36,775 nt of DNA from Azospirillum sp. TSO22-1 (GCF_003116015.1 NZ_LGQZ01000121.1:1-36775), one strand, 5' to 3'. Shown: positions 1-7,512, numbered from the stretch's first letter. Numbers and translations: made by a program. The notes: generated from the letters alone by a model not told the origin.

Positions 1-204
1 GGAGAGCTTCTTCGGCAGCTTGAAGGCCGAACTCGTCCACGAGCAGCACTACCCCACGCGCGACGCCGCCAAGCGGGACCTGCTCGCCTGCATCGAAGGC
101 TACTACAATCGCCAGCCGCTCCACTCGGCCCTCGGCGACATACCCCAGAGCAGGCCGAGCTGCAGACCGCGTAACCCGGTGTCCATTCTCCCGAGGGAAG
201 CTCA
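1..204 (+). mobile_element. 3' end of an IS3-family insertion sequence
   Basis: The window opens inside an IS3-family element. Visible are the end of the transposase integrase domain and, after its original stop, a terminal sequence ending in GAAGCTCA near 204. IS3 elements end in CA, so the right end is inferred there; the left end lies outside the window, so the inverted repeat cannot be confirmed. The element stops about 60 bp before the mtnP start codon and may have displaced or replaced that gene's native promoter. Confidence 0.75.
2..174 (+). pseudogene. IS3-family transposase OrfB, C-terminal fragment, frameshifted
   Basis: DDE-type transposase that would catalyse IS cut-and-paste or copy-out transposition. 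The visible reading frame (codons from base 2) starts ESFFGSLKAEL, which holds the third catalytic acidic residue (Glu) of the DDE triad, and runs to YYNRQPLHSALGD, the usual IS3 OrfB ending. At about 139-142 one base appears to be missing: the in-frame reading becomes IPQSRPSCR, whereas the adjacent frame gives HTPEQAELQTA and then TAA at 172-174, the expected family C-terminus. The catalytic part precedes the shift, so the copy may have only an altered tail. The 5' part is outside the window. Family assignment is firm; inactivity is an inference. Confidence 0.75.
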
Positions 205-267
205 CTTGCCTTTCCCACAGCGCCCGGCGACACTCCCGTCCCCTGACATCCTTTGGAGACGGATACC

Positions 268-1149
268 ATGGCGGAACCGGTGCTCGGCGTGATCGGCGGC
301 AGCGGCGTCTACGACATCGACGGGCTGGAGAACAAGCGCTGGGTCAAGGTGGAGACCCCGTTCGGCGACCCGTCGGACGAGCTGCTGACCGGCGAACTGG
401 ACGGGCAGAGGCTGGTCTTCCTGCCGCGCCACGGCCGCGGCCACCGCATCCCGCCGTCGGAGCTGAACTTCCGCGCCAACATCGACGCGCTGAAGCGCCT
501 GGGCGTCACCGAGATCGTCTCGGTCTCCGCCGTCGGCTCGCTGAAGGAGCACCTGCCGCCGGGCACCTTCGTGCTGGTCGACCAGTTCATCGACCGCACC
601 TTCGCCCGCACCAAGAGCTTCTTCGGCACCGGCCTGGTGGCCCACGTGGCGCTGGGGCACCCGGTGTGCTCGCGCGTGGGCGACGCGCTGGAGGCGGCGG
701 TGAAGGAGCTGGACATCAAGTACCAGCGGGGCGGCACCTACATGGTCATGGAGGGCCCGCAGTTCTCCACCCAGGCCGAGTCCGAGCTGTACCGCAGCTG
801 GGGCTGCGAGGTCATCGGCATGACCAACATGCCGGAGGCCAAGCTCGCCCGCGAGGCGGAGATGTGCTACGCGACCGTCGCCATGGTCACCGACTACGAC
901 TGCTGGCACCCCGACCACGACGACGTGACGGTGGACGCCGTCATCAAGGTGGTGGTCGCCAACGCCGACAAGGCGCGCGCGCTGGTCAAGCAGGTGGCGC
1001 CGAAGCTGCGGCACCGCGACCATGTCTGCGACCAGGGCTGCCACACCGCGCTCGACAACGCCATCATGACCGCGCCCGACAGGCGCGATCCGGAGCTGAT
1101 CAGGAAATTGGACGCGGTCGCCGGCCGGGTGCTCGGCCCATCCAAGTAG
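268..1149 (+). CDS. mtnP: S-methyl-5'-thioadenosine phosphorylase
   Basis: Cytosolic enzyme of methionine salvage: methylthioadenosine plus phosphate gives adenine and 5-methylthioribose-1-phosphate. The 293-residue product has the phosphorylase family phosphate loop GGSG (residues 10-13), RHG (54-56), the base/sugar pocket MEGPQFST (161-168) and MTNMPEAKLAREAE (185-198), and TDYDCW near 208, where Asp replaces the Asn of ordinary purine nucleoside phosphorylases and favours 6-amino purines. The ATG at 268 is preferred because GGAG lies 9 bases upstream (255-258); an upstream TTG at 253 overlaps that site. The gene lies about 60 bp after an IS end and no other mtn gene is visible, so it looks monocistronic. 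Confident call. Confidence 0.95.
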   Translation: MAEPVLGVIGGSGVYDIDGLENKRWVKVETPFGDPSDELLTGELDGQRLVFLPRHGRGHRIPPSELNFRANIDALKRLGVTEIVSVSAVGSLKEHLPPGTFVLVDQFIDRTFARTKSFFGTGLVAHVALGHPVCSRVGDALEAAVKELDIKYQRGGTYMVMEGPQFSTQAESELYRSWGCEVIGMTNMPEAKLAREAEMCYATVAMVTDYDCWHPDHDDVTVDAVIKVVVANADKARALVKQVAPKLRHRDHVCDQGCHTALDNAIMTAPDRRDPELIRKLDAVAGRVLGPSK

Positions 1150-1172
1150 ACGCTGCGCATTGGTGGTAGGCT

Positions 1173-1189
1173 TTGTTGCAATGCAGCAA
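1173..1189. promoter_or_regulatory. Near-perfect TGC palindrome, possible PhaR-like operator
   Basis: TTGTTGC-AAT-GCAGCAA is a 7+3+7 inverted repeat with one mismatch, about 85-100 bp upstream of the small gene starting at 1255 or 1273. Its TTGC/GCAG core resembles the operators of PhaR, the polyhydroxybutyrate-responsive repressor of alphaproteobacteria. The resemblance is from memory of the motif and the assignment is tentative. Confidence 0.35.
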
Positions 1190-1272
1190 TATTGATTGAC
1201 GGTCGCGGAAGCCCTGTGCCAGGGTCGGGGGCTCCAACCCAGACCTTGTCCATAATGTTTCGCGTGACCGTC

Positions 1273-1461
1273 ATGACCAAGTCTGCGGCCCGTCGCCGCC
1301 ACGCCACCTGTTGTCATTGCGGAGAACCCGTCCTGCGCGGCCAAGCGCATTGGGCGGGCGACCCGCAGGACCGCACCTGGCACTACGCCTGCGCCGAGTC
1401 CGCCGATCTCGTCCAGCCCTACCGGGCGTGGATCGACAGCATGCGCAGCCGGGAGGCATAG
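1273..1461 (+). CDS. Small CxxC zinc-ribbon-like hypothetical protein
   Basis: Predicted 62-residue basic protein (MTKSAARRRH at the start). It carries CCHCGEPV, with a CxxC-like pair, and 20-odd residues later TWHYAC, so Cys/His positions suit a small zinc-binding knuckle of the kind seen in short zinc-ribbon proteins. Function is unknown. An in-frame ATG at 1255 would add six residues (MFRVTV); neither start has a strong ribosome-binding site. It ends just before a bidirectional terminator shared with the convergent gene at 1527-1931. A TGC-rich palindrome lies upstream. It could be a chance frame, but the spaced Cys/His residues and the terminator support a real gene. Confidence 0.6.
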   Translation: MTKSAARRRHATCCHCGEPVLRGQAHWAGDPQDRTWHYACAESADLVQPYRAWIDSMRSREA

Positions 1462-1467
1462 GTGGGC

Positions 1468-1518
1468 AGCAACGAAAAAGGGCGCCCGGCCTCGCGGCGG
1501 GCGCCCTTTTTCGTTGCT
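1468..1518. terminator. Bidirectional intrinsic terminator
   Basis: Perfect 20-bp inverted repeat (1468-1487 and 1499-1518) containing AAAAAGGGCGCCC and GGGCGCCCTTTTT, so each strand reads a GC-rich stem followed by a T run. It separates two convergent genes and should stop transcription from both. Confidence 0.9.
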
Positions 1519-1526
1519 GCGGAGGA

Positions 1527-1931
1527 TCAGTGCCGGGTGCGCGCCGGCGTGACGTAGACGCCGTCCCAATCGACGCCGAACAGCGCGTCGTCGCCGGCGT
1601 CCTCGACCAGCTCGTCGTACTCGCTGGGGTCGATCAGGCCGAAGATCGAGGCGGTGCCCGAGGCGTCCAGGTCGCAGGTGACGACGCGGCCGGCCACCTC
1701 CAGCGAGGTGAAGAACACCTCCGGCAGTTCCATGGCGTCCAGCTCGGCGGCGACCTTGCACTCGATCTGGTGGGCGACCACCGCGGCGAGGCCGTCGCGC
1801 AGCTTGGCGGCCTGCGCGGCCCAGACGATCTTCTGCACCCGTGATGCCGGCCGCGTGTCGCTGTCCGCCATGTCGGGGTTGGCGGCCATGGTGATCATGC
1901 GGGAAACCAGGCTGGACGGGCTCGTACGCAT
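1527..1931 (-). CDS. Hypothetical protein with a CtrA-type upstream site
   Basis: A 134-residue acidic cytosolic protein that I do not recognise. There is no signal peptide or membrane segment. It has an alpha-helical N-terminal half (about 25-75) and a beta-rich acidic C-terminal half with FGLIDPSEYDELVEDAGDDALFGVDWDGVYV. The start is well supported: on the minus strand GGAGG sits 6 bases before the ATG. The gene is monocistronic between psuG (same strand, about 90 bp upstream) and the terminator at 1468-1518. A TTAA-N7-TTAA box about 45 bp upstream suggests control by the cell-cycle regulator CtrA; if so this may be a cell-cycle or motility-linked protein, but nothing in the protein itself shows it. 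Confidence 0.75.
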   Translation of the reverse strand: MRTSPSSLVSRMITMAANPDMADSDTRPASRVQKIVWAAQAAKLRDGLAAVVAHQIECKVAAELDAMELPEVFFTSLEVAGRVVTCDLDASGTASIFGLIDPSEYDELVEDAGDDALFGVDWDGVYVTPARTRH

Positions 1932-1975
1932 CAGGAACCTCCGTGATAGGCATCCCGACAGTCAGCCCTAGCCAG

Positions 1976-1990
1976 TTAACGGGGTCTTAA
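1976..1990. promoter_or_regulatory. CtrA-type box TTAA-N7-TTAA
   Basis: TTAA (1976-1979), seven bases, TTAA (1987-1990) matches the full alphaproteobacterial CtrA consensus. It lies about 45 bp upstream of the start codon at 1931 on the minus strand, within reach of a -35 region. It overlaps the palindrome GGTCTTAAGACC (1983-1994). TTAA is rare in DNA this GC-rich, which strengthens the match. Confidence 0.45.
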
Positions 1991-2024
1991 GACCAGTGGG
2001 TGCAGAGGGCTTACCCCCTATGGA

Positions 2025-2954
2025 TTACGACATAGGAGCTTGGGCCAGGGCGGCATAGGCCCCAGCGACCCGCGCCGCGACCCGCGCGTTGTGGCGAATC
2101 AGCGCGATGTTGGCGTCCAGGCTGCGCCCTTCGGTCAGCTCCTTCAGGCGGGCGAGCAGGTACGGCGTCACCGCCTTGCCGGCGATGCCCCGCGACTCGG
2201 CATCGTGCAGCGCCTGGGCGATCACCGCCTCCATGGCGCCGGCGTCCAGCGCGTCGGCCTCCGGGATCGGGTTGGCGAGCACCACGCCGCCGTCGAGGCC
2301 GAGCCGCCACTTGGCGTGCAGGATGCGGGCGACCTCCACCGGCGTGTCGCAGCGGCGCAGCACCGGCAGGCCGCTGGTGCGGGCGTAGAAGGCCGGGAAG
2401 TCGTCGGTGCCGTAGCCGAGCACCGGCACGCCGCGGGTCTCCAGGTACTCCAGCGTCTTGGGCAGGTCGAGCACCGACTTGGCGCCGGCGCACACCACGC
2501 AGACGCTGGTCCTCGCCAGCTCGTCCAGGTCGGCGGAGACGTCGAAGCTGGTCTCGGCGCCGCGGTGCACGCCGCCAATGCCGCCGGTGGCGAACACCGC
2601 GATGCCCGCCAGCTTCGCGGCGATCATGGTGGCGGCCACCGTGGTGGCGCCGTCAGCGCCGGCGGCGAGCGCCACGGGCAGGTCGCGGCGGCTGAGCTTC
2701 CACACATTCGTGCCGGTGGCCAGGCGCTCCAGGTCGTCGTCGGACAGGCCGACGCGGATGCGGCCGTCCAGCACGGCGACGGTGGCGGGGACGGCGCCCT
2801 CCGCGCGGATGATCGCCTCCAGCGCGCGGCCGGTCCCGGCGTTCTGCGGGTAGGGCATGCCGTGCGCGATGACCGTCGATTCCAGCGCGACGACCGGGCG
2901 GCCGTCGTGCAGCGCGTCGGCGACTTCGGGGGTGAGGGCGAGGAACTCGTGCAT
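2025..2954 (-). CDS. psuG: Pseudouridine-5'-phosphate glycosidase
   Basis: Cleaves pseudouridine 5'-phosphate to uracil and ribose 5-phosphate, the C-C bond-breaking step of pseudouridine breakdown. The product of 309 residues has the family length. Visible signatures are VVALESTVIAHGMPYP with Glu25, GTNVWKLSRRDLP, FATGGIGGVHRG (121-132) and VVCAGAKSVLDL with Lys159, corresponding to the catalytic Glu and Schiff-base Lys known from the E. coli enzyme. The ATG at 2954 fits the family N-terminus, although its ribosome-binding site is poor. The partner kinase PsuK is not adjacent, so either a distant kinase or another source of the phosphorylated substrate is needed. Confident about family. Confidence 0.93.
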   Translation of the reverse strand: MHEFLALTPEVADALHDGRPVVALESTVIAHGMPYPQNAGTGRALEAIIRAEGAVPATVAVLDGRIRVGLSDDDLERLATGTNVWKLSRRDLPVALAAGADGATTVAATMIAAKLAGIAVFATGGIGGVHRGAETSFDVSADLDELARTSVCVVCAGAKSVLDLPKTLEYLETRGVPVLGYGTDDFPAFYARTSGLPVLRRCDTPVEVARILHAKWRLGLDGGVVLANPIPEADALDAGAMEAVIAQALHDAESRGIAGKAVTPYLLARLKELTEGRSLDANIALIRHNARVAARVAGAYAALAQAPMS

Positions 2955-2989
2955 GGGGTGAGGATGGAGGGAATGTTGGCGGGGCGCAA

Positions 2990-3112
2990 CACTTGCCCCC
3001 ACCCCCGACCCCTCCCCCGCTGTCGCAGGGGAGGGGAGGACGCCGACGAACCCTCCCCTCCGGTAGCGGGGGAGGGTGCCCGAGCGCAGCGAAGGGCGGG
3101 TGGGGGCAAGTG
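2990..3112. repeat. Nested palindromic intergenic repeat (REP-like)
   Basis: A 15-bp perfect inverted repeat (CACTTGCCCCCACCC at 2990-3004 and its complement at 3098-3112) encloses further C-rich/G-rich palindromes built from CCCCTCCC and GGGGAGGG blocks. It lies between the divergent psuG and exonuclease genes. Related palindromes occur at 13095-13212 and, degenerate, near 7513-7543, so this is a dispersed repeat family rather than a local terminator. Confidence 0.8.
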
Positions 3113-3160
3113 CTTTCCGTAGGATCTTGCTCCTACGGCGATCGGGCCCATATTCTCCGG

Positions 3161-4174
3161 ATGGCTTCGCTGCATCCCGAACGCTGGGTCCGCGTCTGCC
3201 CCGAGGGGCTGTACGTCATGCCCGGCGGCTTCTTCATCGATCCCGTCCGGCCGGTCGAGCGCGCGATCATCACGCACGGCCACTCCGACCACGCCCGGCC
3301 GGGGCACCGGCGGGTGCTCGCCACGCCGGGGACGCTCGCCATCATGCGCCAGAGGCTCGGCGACGGAGCGGGCGAGGCGCAACAGGCGCTGGAGTACGGC
3401 GAGACGATCCGGCTGGGCGACGTCACGGTGCGGCTGGCGCCGGCCGGGCACGTGCTGGGCAGCGCGCAGGTGGTGGTGGAGCACGGTGGGGCGCGCATCG
3501 TCGTGTCCGGCGACTACAAGCGGACGTACGACCGTACGTGTGCGCCGTTCGAGCCGGTGCCCTGCGACGTCTTCGTCACCGAGGCGACCTTCGGCCTGCC
3601 GGTGTTCCGCCACCCGCCGGACCTCAGTGAGGTCGGCAAGCTGCTGCATTCCCTGGAGGTCTTCCCGGAGCGTACACATGTCGTCGGGGTGTACGCGCTG
3701 GGCAAGTGCCAGCGCGTCATCACGCTGCTGCGTGCTTCGGGCTACGACAGGCCGCTGTACCTGCACGGCGCGCTGCAGCCGGTCTGCGACCTGTACCGCG
3801 GCTTCGGAGTGGAACTGGGCGAACTGCGCCCGGCCACGGCGGCGGCGAAGGAGGAGTTGAAGGGCGCCCTGGTGCTGGGGCCGCCCGGCGCGGTGGCCGA
3901 CCGCTGGGCGCGGCGGCTGAGCGACCCGGTGGTGGCGATGGCGTCGGGCTGGATGCGGGTGCGGCAGCGGGCGCGGCAGCGCGGGGTGGAACTGCCGCTG
4001 GTGATCTCCGACCACGCCGACTGGGATGAGTTGACCCGCACCCTGGACGAGGTCGGCGCGCCGGAAGTGTGGGTGACGCACGGCCGCGAGGAGGCGTTGG
4101 TGCACCACGCCAGGAGCCGCGGTATCCGCGCCCGCGCCCTGGCGCTGGTGGGGTTCGAGGAGGACGAGGCGTGA
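3161..4174 (+). CDS. Ligase-associated DNA exonuclease, metallo-beta-lactamase fold
   Basis: A 337-residue nuclease of the metallo-beta-lactamase/beta-CASP group that accompanies bacterial ATP-dependent DNA ligases in DNA-end repair. The metal-binding motif THGHSDHA (HxHxDH, residues 38-45) is intact, and the N-terminus RVCPEGLYVMPGGFFIDPV is typical of the ligase-associated branch. Other metal ligands are likely at PAGHVLGS and VSGDY, and near the C-terminus VISDHADW and VTHG. The start at 3161 matches the family N-terminus but has only a weak ribosome-binding site. The ligase follows 130 bp downstream on the same strand. The Lhr-type helicase and PdeM-like phosphoesterase that often complete this set are not in the window. 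Confidence 0.92.
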   Translation: MASLHPERWVRVCPEGLYVMPGGFFIDPVRPVERAIITHGHSDHARPGHRRVLATPGTLAIMRQRLGDGAGEAQQALEYGETIRLGDVTVRLAPAGHVLGSAQVVVEHGGARIVVSGDYKRTYDRTCAPFEPVPCDVFVTEATFGLPVFRHPPDLSEVGKLLHSLEVFPERTHVVGVYALGKCQRVITLLRASGYDRPLYLHGALQPVCDLYRGFGVELGELRPATAAAKEELKGALVLGPPGAVADRWARRLSDPVVAMASGWMRVRQRARQRGVELPLVISDHADWDELTRTLDEVGAPEVWVTHGREEALVHHARSRGIRARALALVGFEEDEA

Positions 4175-4198
4175 GCAGCACGCGCTGGAGAACCGGAA

Positions 4199-4263
4199 AC
4201 ACAGAGACACAGAGGCACAGAGGAGCACAGAGGACGATTATCTCCGTGTCTCCGTGTCTCTGT
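4199..4263. repeat. Inverted pair of 'cacagagacacagag' repeats
   Basis: Between the exonuclease and the ligase, a run of ACACAGAGACACAGAGGCAC units on the left is answered by an inverted CTCCGTGTCTCCGTGTCTCTGTGG run on the right, forming a long imperfect hairpin. The purine/pyrimidine-skewed, low-GC composition differs from both neighbours. The same kind of sequence recurs as intergenic repeats in many unrelated soil bacteria (recollection, not searched). It may act as a transcript-processing or attenuation element within this two-gene unit. Confidence 0.7.
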
Positions 4264-4304
4264 GGTGAATTCCGGCGGGGCAGGATTTTTCCGGGTGGCG
4301 CCGG

Positions 4305-5879
4305 ATGAACCGCTTCGCCGCGCTGATCGACTCCCTGGTCTTCACGCCGTCGCGCAACGGCAAGATGCGGCTGCTCGCCGATTACTTCGCCCACACGCCG
4401 GCCCCCGACCGCGGCTGGGCGCTGGCGGCGCTGACCGGCACGCTGGTGTTCCACGAGGCCAAGCCCGCCGCCATCCGCCAGCTCGTCCTGAGCCGGGTGG
4501 ACCCCGACCTGTTCGCGTGGTCGTACGACTACGTCGGCGACCTCGCCGAGACGGCGGCGCTGATCTGGCCCGAGCGGCACCCGCAGGCCAACAGCCTGCC
4601 GCCCAGCCTGTCCGAGGTGGTGGACGCCCTGCACGCCGCGAAACGCGCCGAGGTCATGGGGTTGATCGAGGGGTGGATGGACACGCTCGACGCTTCCGCG
4701 CGCTTCGCGCTGCTGAAGCTGATCACCGGCTCCCTGCGCATCGGCGTGTCGGCGCGGTTGGCCAAGACCGCGCTGGCCGAGTGGGGACGGCTGAACGTCG
4801 ACGACATCGAGGAGTGCTGGCACGGGCTGACGCCCCCCTACCAGGCGCTGTTCGCCTGGCTGGAGGGGCGGGCGGAGCGGCCGGACGAAGGGCTCGGCGC
4901 CGGGTTCCGGCCGTTGATGCTGGCGCACCCGCTGGACGAGGAGGACATGGCCGGCCTGGACGCCGCGGCCTATTGCGCCGAATGGAAGTGGGACGGCATC
5001 CGTGTGCAGCTGGTGGCGCGCGGGGCGGAGCGGCGGATCTACAGCCGCACCGGCGACGAGCTGTCCGGCGCCTTTCCGGACTTGGCCGACCACATGAGCT
5101 TCGACGCGGTGCTGGACGGCGAGCTGCTGGTGGTGCGCGACGGCGTGGTGGCGCCGTTCAACGACCTGCAGCAGCGCCTGAACCGCAAGCAGGTCACGGC
5201 GAAGACGCTGCAGGAGTTCCCGGCCTTCGTGCGGCTGTACGACATGCTGTTCGATCGCGCGGAGGACCTGCGTTCCCTGGGCTTCCTGGAGCGGCGGGCG
5301 CGGCTGGAGCGCTGGTACGAGGAGGTCCGGCCGCGCCGCATGGACCTGTCGCCGATGGTGCCCTTCGCCGGCTGGGACGAACTGAAGGCGCTGCGTGCGG
5401 GGGCGCGGGAGGCCGGCATCGAGGGGCTGATGCTGAAGCGCTGCGACAGCCCCTACACCGCCGGGCGGCCGAAGGGGCCGTGGTTCAAGTGGAAGCGCGG
5501 CGCGCTGACGCTGGACACCGTGCTGATGTACGCCCAGCGCGGGCACGGCAAGCGCTCGTCCTACTATTCCGACTTCACCTTCGGGGCGTGGCGCGGCGAC
5601 GAGCTGGTGCCGGTCGGCAAGGCGTATTTCGGCTTCACCGACGCCGAACTGGTCGAGCTGGACCGCTGGGTGCGCAACCACACCACCAAGCGCTTCGGCC
5701 CGGTGCGCGAGGTGGCGCCGGGGCTGGTGCTGGAGGTGGCGTTCGACAGCGTCCACCGCTCCGGCCGGCACAAGAGCGGGCTGGCCATGCGCTTCCCGCG
5801 CGTCCACCGCATCCGCTGGGACAAGCCGGCGCACGAGGCCGACCGGCTGGAGACGCTGGAGCGGATGGTGGTGGGGTAG
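4305..5879 (+). CDS. ATP-dependent DNA ligase
   Basis: Seals DNA nicks using ATP. The 524-residue protein has an N-terminal alpha-helical DNA-binding domain (about 1-200), the nucleotidyltransferase domain with motif I EWKWDGIR (adenylated Lys228), motif III FDAVLDGELLV, motif IV EGLMLKR and motif V WFKWKR, then a C-terminal OB-fold. This is the standalone bacterial ligase class paired with a metallo-beta-lactamase exonuclease, not the NHEJ ligase LigD (no primase or 3'-phosphoesterase domains) and not NAD-dependent LigA. It is probably co-transcribed with the gene ending at 4174, although a repeat-derived hairpin intervenes. Its 3' end faces the convergent glycosyltransferase-like gene 50 bp away. 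Confidence 0.94.
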   Translation: MNRFAALIDSLVFTPSRNGKMRLLADYFAHTPAPDRGWALAALTGTLVFHEAKPAAIRQLVLSRVDPDLFAWSYDYVGDLAETAALIWPERHPQANSLPPSLSEVVDALHAAKRAEVMGLIEGWMDTLDASARFALLKLITGSLRIGVSARLAKTALAEWGRLNVDDIEECWHGLTPPYQALFAWLEGRAERPDEGLGAGFRPLMLAHPLDEEDMAGLDAAAYCAEWKWDGIRVQLVARGAERRIYSRTGDELSGAFPDLADHMSFDAVLDGELLVVRDGVVAPFNDLQQRLNRKQVTAKTLQEFPAFVRLYDMLFDRAEDLRSLGFLERRARLERWYEEVRPRRMDLSPMVPFAGWDELKALRAGAREAGIEGLMLKRCDSPYTAGRPKGPWFKWKRGALTLDTVLMYAQRGHGKRSSYYSDFTFGAWRGDELVPVGKAYFGFTDAELVELDRWVRNHTTKRFGPVREVAPGLVLEVAFDSVHRSGRHKSGLAMRFPRVHRIRWDKPAHEADRLETLERMVVG

Positions 5880-5929
5880 GGTGTCCTTGCCTTCTCCGTC
5901 ACCGCAGATCGCCGTCGGTTCGGCCCCGC

Positions 5930-7444
5930 TCAGCCGGCGTTCCGCAGGGCGTCGAGGAGGATGTTCACGTCCTTGGAGTTGTCCCAGACCGGCGTGGCGG
6001 GATCTCCGTACGCCTTCACGTCTTCCCGCGCGCAAAGCAGGCTCAGGATCGATTGATCATGCCGGTGATCGACGAAATTATAGAAGTTTTCTTCACCGCA
6101 TACGTTCGGGAAGTCGGTAACAGCTCTCGGGTCCGTGCAGTGACTGGCCCATTTTCTCACGAACGAGACCGCTGCCTGATTTTTGTGCCAGAAAGACCAG
6201 GTTGCCTGAATCTGGCGGCGAGACCAGTGTTTTTCTTCATCGCATCCCGTCAGCACAAAGCAATCCCGCTTTGTCCAGTTCATGTTCATGGAATCAATGA
6301 GGATTCCAGGAAGAATGCCATTGTTGTTTCTTTGTGCCCAGGCAAAAGCGGGGAGAAGGGATTGCCTTATCTGGTAGCTGTATCCAGGGCGTCCGGCATC
6401 ATGGTAGAAGACCAGATCGCCGTCGCGAGCGCACAGCAACGTCAACAATATGATGTAAGGTTTCCAGGCCCAATAGCCGCCGCCGCGCGGCTGGGAGAGT
6501 ATCGATTCGAATCTTCCGTAGAACTTGGTTGCTTGAAGGGCGGCGGCATCCCAGGCAGCAATCGCCGATACCCCGCCGATTTCGGCCGCGCTGGCGTTCA
6601 ATTGCAGGCGCGATGTTTCTTCGTCGGACTTGTTTGTATAGTTCACAAAATAGAGATGCTGACCGGAGGGCTTTGCCGGCCCATGGTATTTTATAACGCT
6701 CTTTGCCACGTCCATGTCGTGCTGAAGAAGGTCGGCGATGCCGTGTCCATGCTTTTCCAGGGCATCGTCGAACCAGCCCGACAGTTCATTGTATCTTCTG
6801 AGAGCCTTGGAGAATCCATAGCACAATGCCGGATTCATCGGCGCTATCTTCAGGGCGAGATTGTAGGCTGCGATCCCGTCCCTGCCATATCCCTTTTCCA
6901 GGCGCATTTCGGAAAGTTCGATCGCGTGCTGCGGGTTGGTGGATGAAATTACGGCCTGCGTATAGAACTTGTTGCTGCTGACGACGTCGCCCTTTCTCCA
7001 GTAGGCCCGCCCCAGCCTGGCCAGGAACGAAGCGCTTGCCGCTCCGCTTGCGACAAGGCCCGCTATCTGATCCTCCTGGATGAAGTCATGGTCCAGCAGC
7101 TTTGAAAGATCGAACAGGACGCCGGCCCGGTGCAGGACGGTGTCCGCATCCTCCTTCCGGATTTCGAAGGCCCATGTGCCCGCCTGTGCGTACAGCAAGG
7201 CCAGGCGGCGGTCGCCACTGGCCGCGTATGCTCTGGCCCGGCCGACGCAAATGTCGAATGCGCGCGCGGAAATGGCACAGGCGCGGCGCAACGCCAGAGC
7301 CGCGCCCGCGGCATTCTGCCGATGAAAGAAAAAGACGCCGAGATTGCAGTAAGCCTCGGCATCCGAAGGGTCGAGCAGGACATCCTCCAGCAGCCAGGCT
7401 CCGTCCTCATTCGTGTCCAATGTGCGTTTCATCGATGTGCTCAT
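5930..7444 (-). CDS. TPR-containing putative glycosyltransferase
   Basis: A 504-residue protein with two parts. Residues about 15-230 form a tetratricopeptide-like helical array (AEAYCNLGVFFFHRQNAAGAALALRRA, then further helix pairs such as AIELSEMRLEKGYGRDGIAAYNLALKIAPMNPALCYGF, listed here in part). Residues about 255-500 hold QPRGGGYWAWKPYII followed by DGDLVFYHDAG, a signature I associate with nucleotide-sugar-binding glycosyltransferase-like proteins of bacterial polysaccharide loci. No signal peptide or membrane segment is seen. AT content is clearly higher than in neighbouring genes and rare codons (ATA, TTA, AGA) are used, suggesting acquisition by transfer. ATG at 7444 or 7432 are both possible and neither has a good ribosome-binding site. 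Substrate unknown. Confidence 0.75.
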   Translation of the reverse strand: MSTSMKRTLDTNEDGAWLLEDVLLDPSDAEAYCNLGVFFFHRQNAAGAALALRRACAISARAFDICVGRARAYAASGDRRLALLYAQAGTWAFEIRKEDADTVLHRAGVLFDLSKLLDHDFIQEDQIAGLVASGAASASFLARLGRAYWRKGDVVSSNKFYTQAVISSTNPQHAIELSEMRLEKGYGRDGIAAYNLALKIAPMNPALCYGFSKALRRYNELSGWFDDALEKHGHGIADLLQHDMDVAKSVIKYHGPAKPSGQHLYFVNYTNKSDEETSRLQLNASAAEIGGVSAIAAWDAAALQATKFYGRFESILSQPRGGGYWAWKPYIILLTLLCARDGDLVFYHDAGRPGYSYQIRQSLLPAFAWAQRNNNGILPGILIDSMNMNWTKRDCFVLTGCDEEKHWSRRQIQATWSFWHKNQAAVSFVRKWASHCTDPRAVTDFPNVCGEENFYNFVDHRHDQSILSLLCAREDVKAYGDPATPVWDNSKDVNILLDALRNAG

Positions 7445-7512
7445 GCATGGCGCCGCAGGGCGGTGAACGTCTCGTCGATGCGGCCGGCTGTCCGCGCCGC
7501 GGTATCAAGCTT

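Noticed and set aside
202..1953. 583-residue open frame on the minus strand opposite mtnP and the small genes
   Set aside because: Low-complexity Arg/Gly/His composition typical of the antisense of high-GC genes; real genes with family motifs lie on the other strand or frame.
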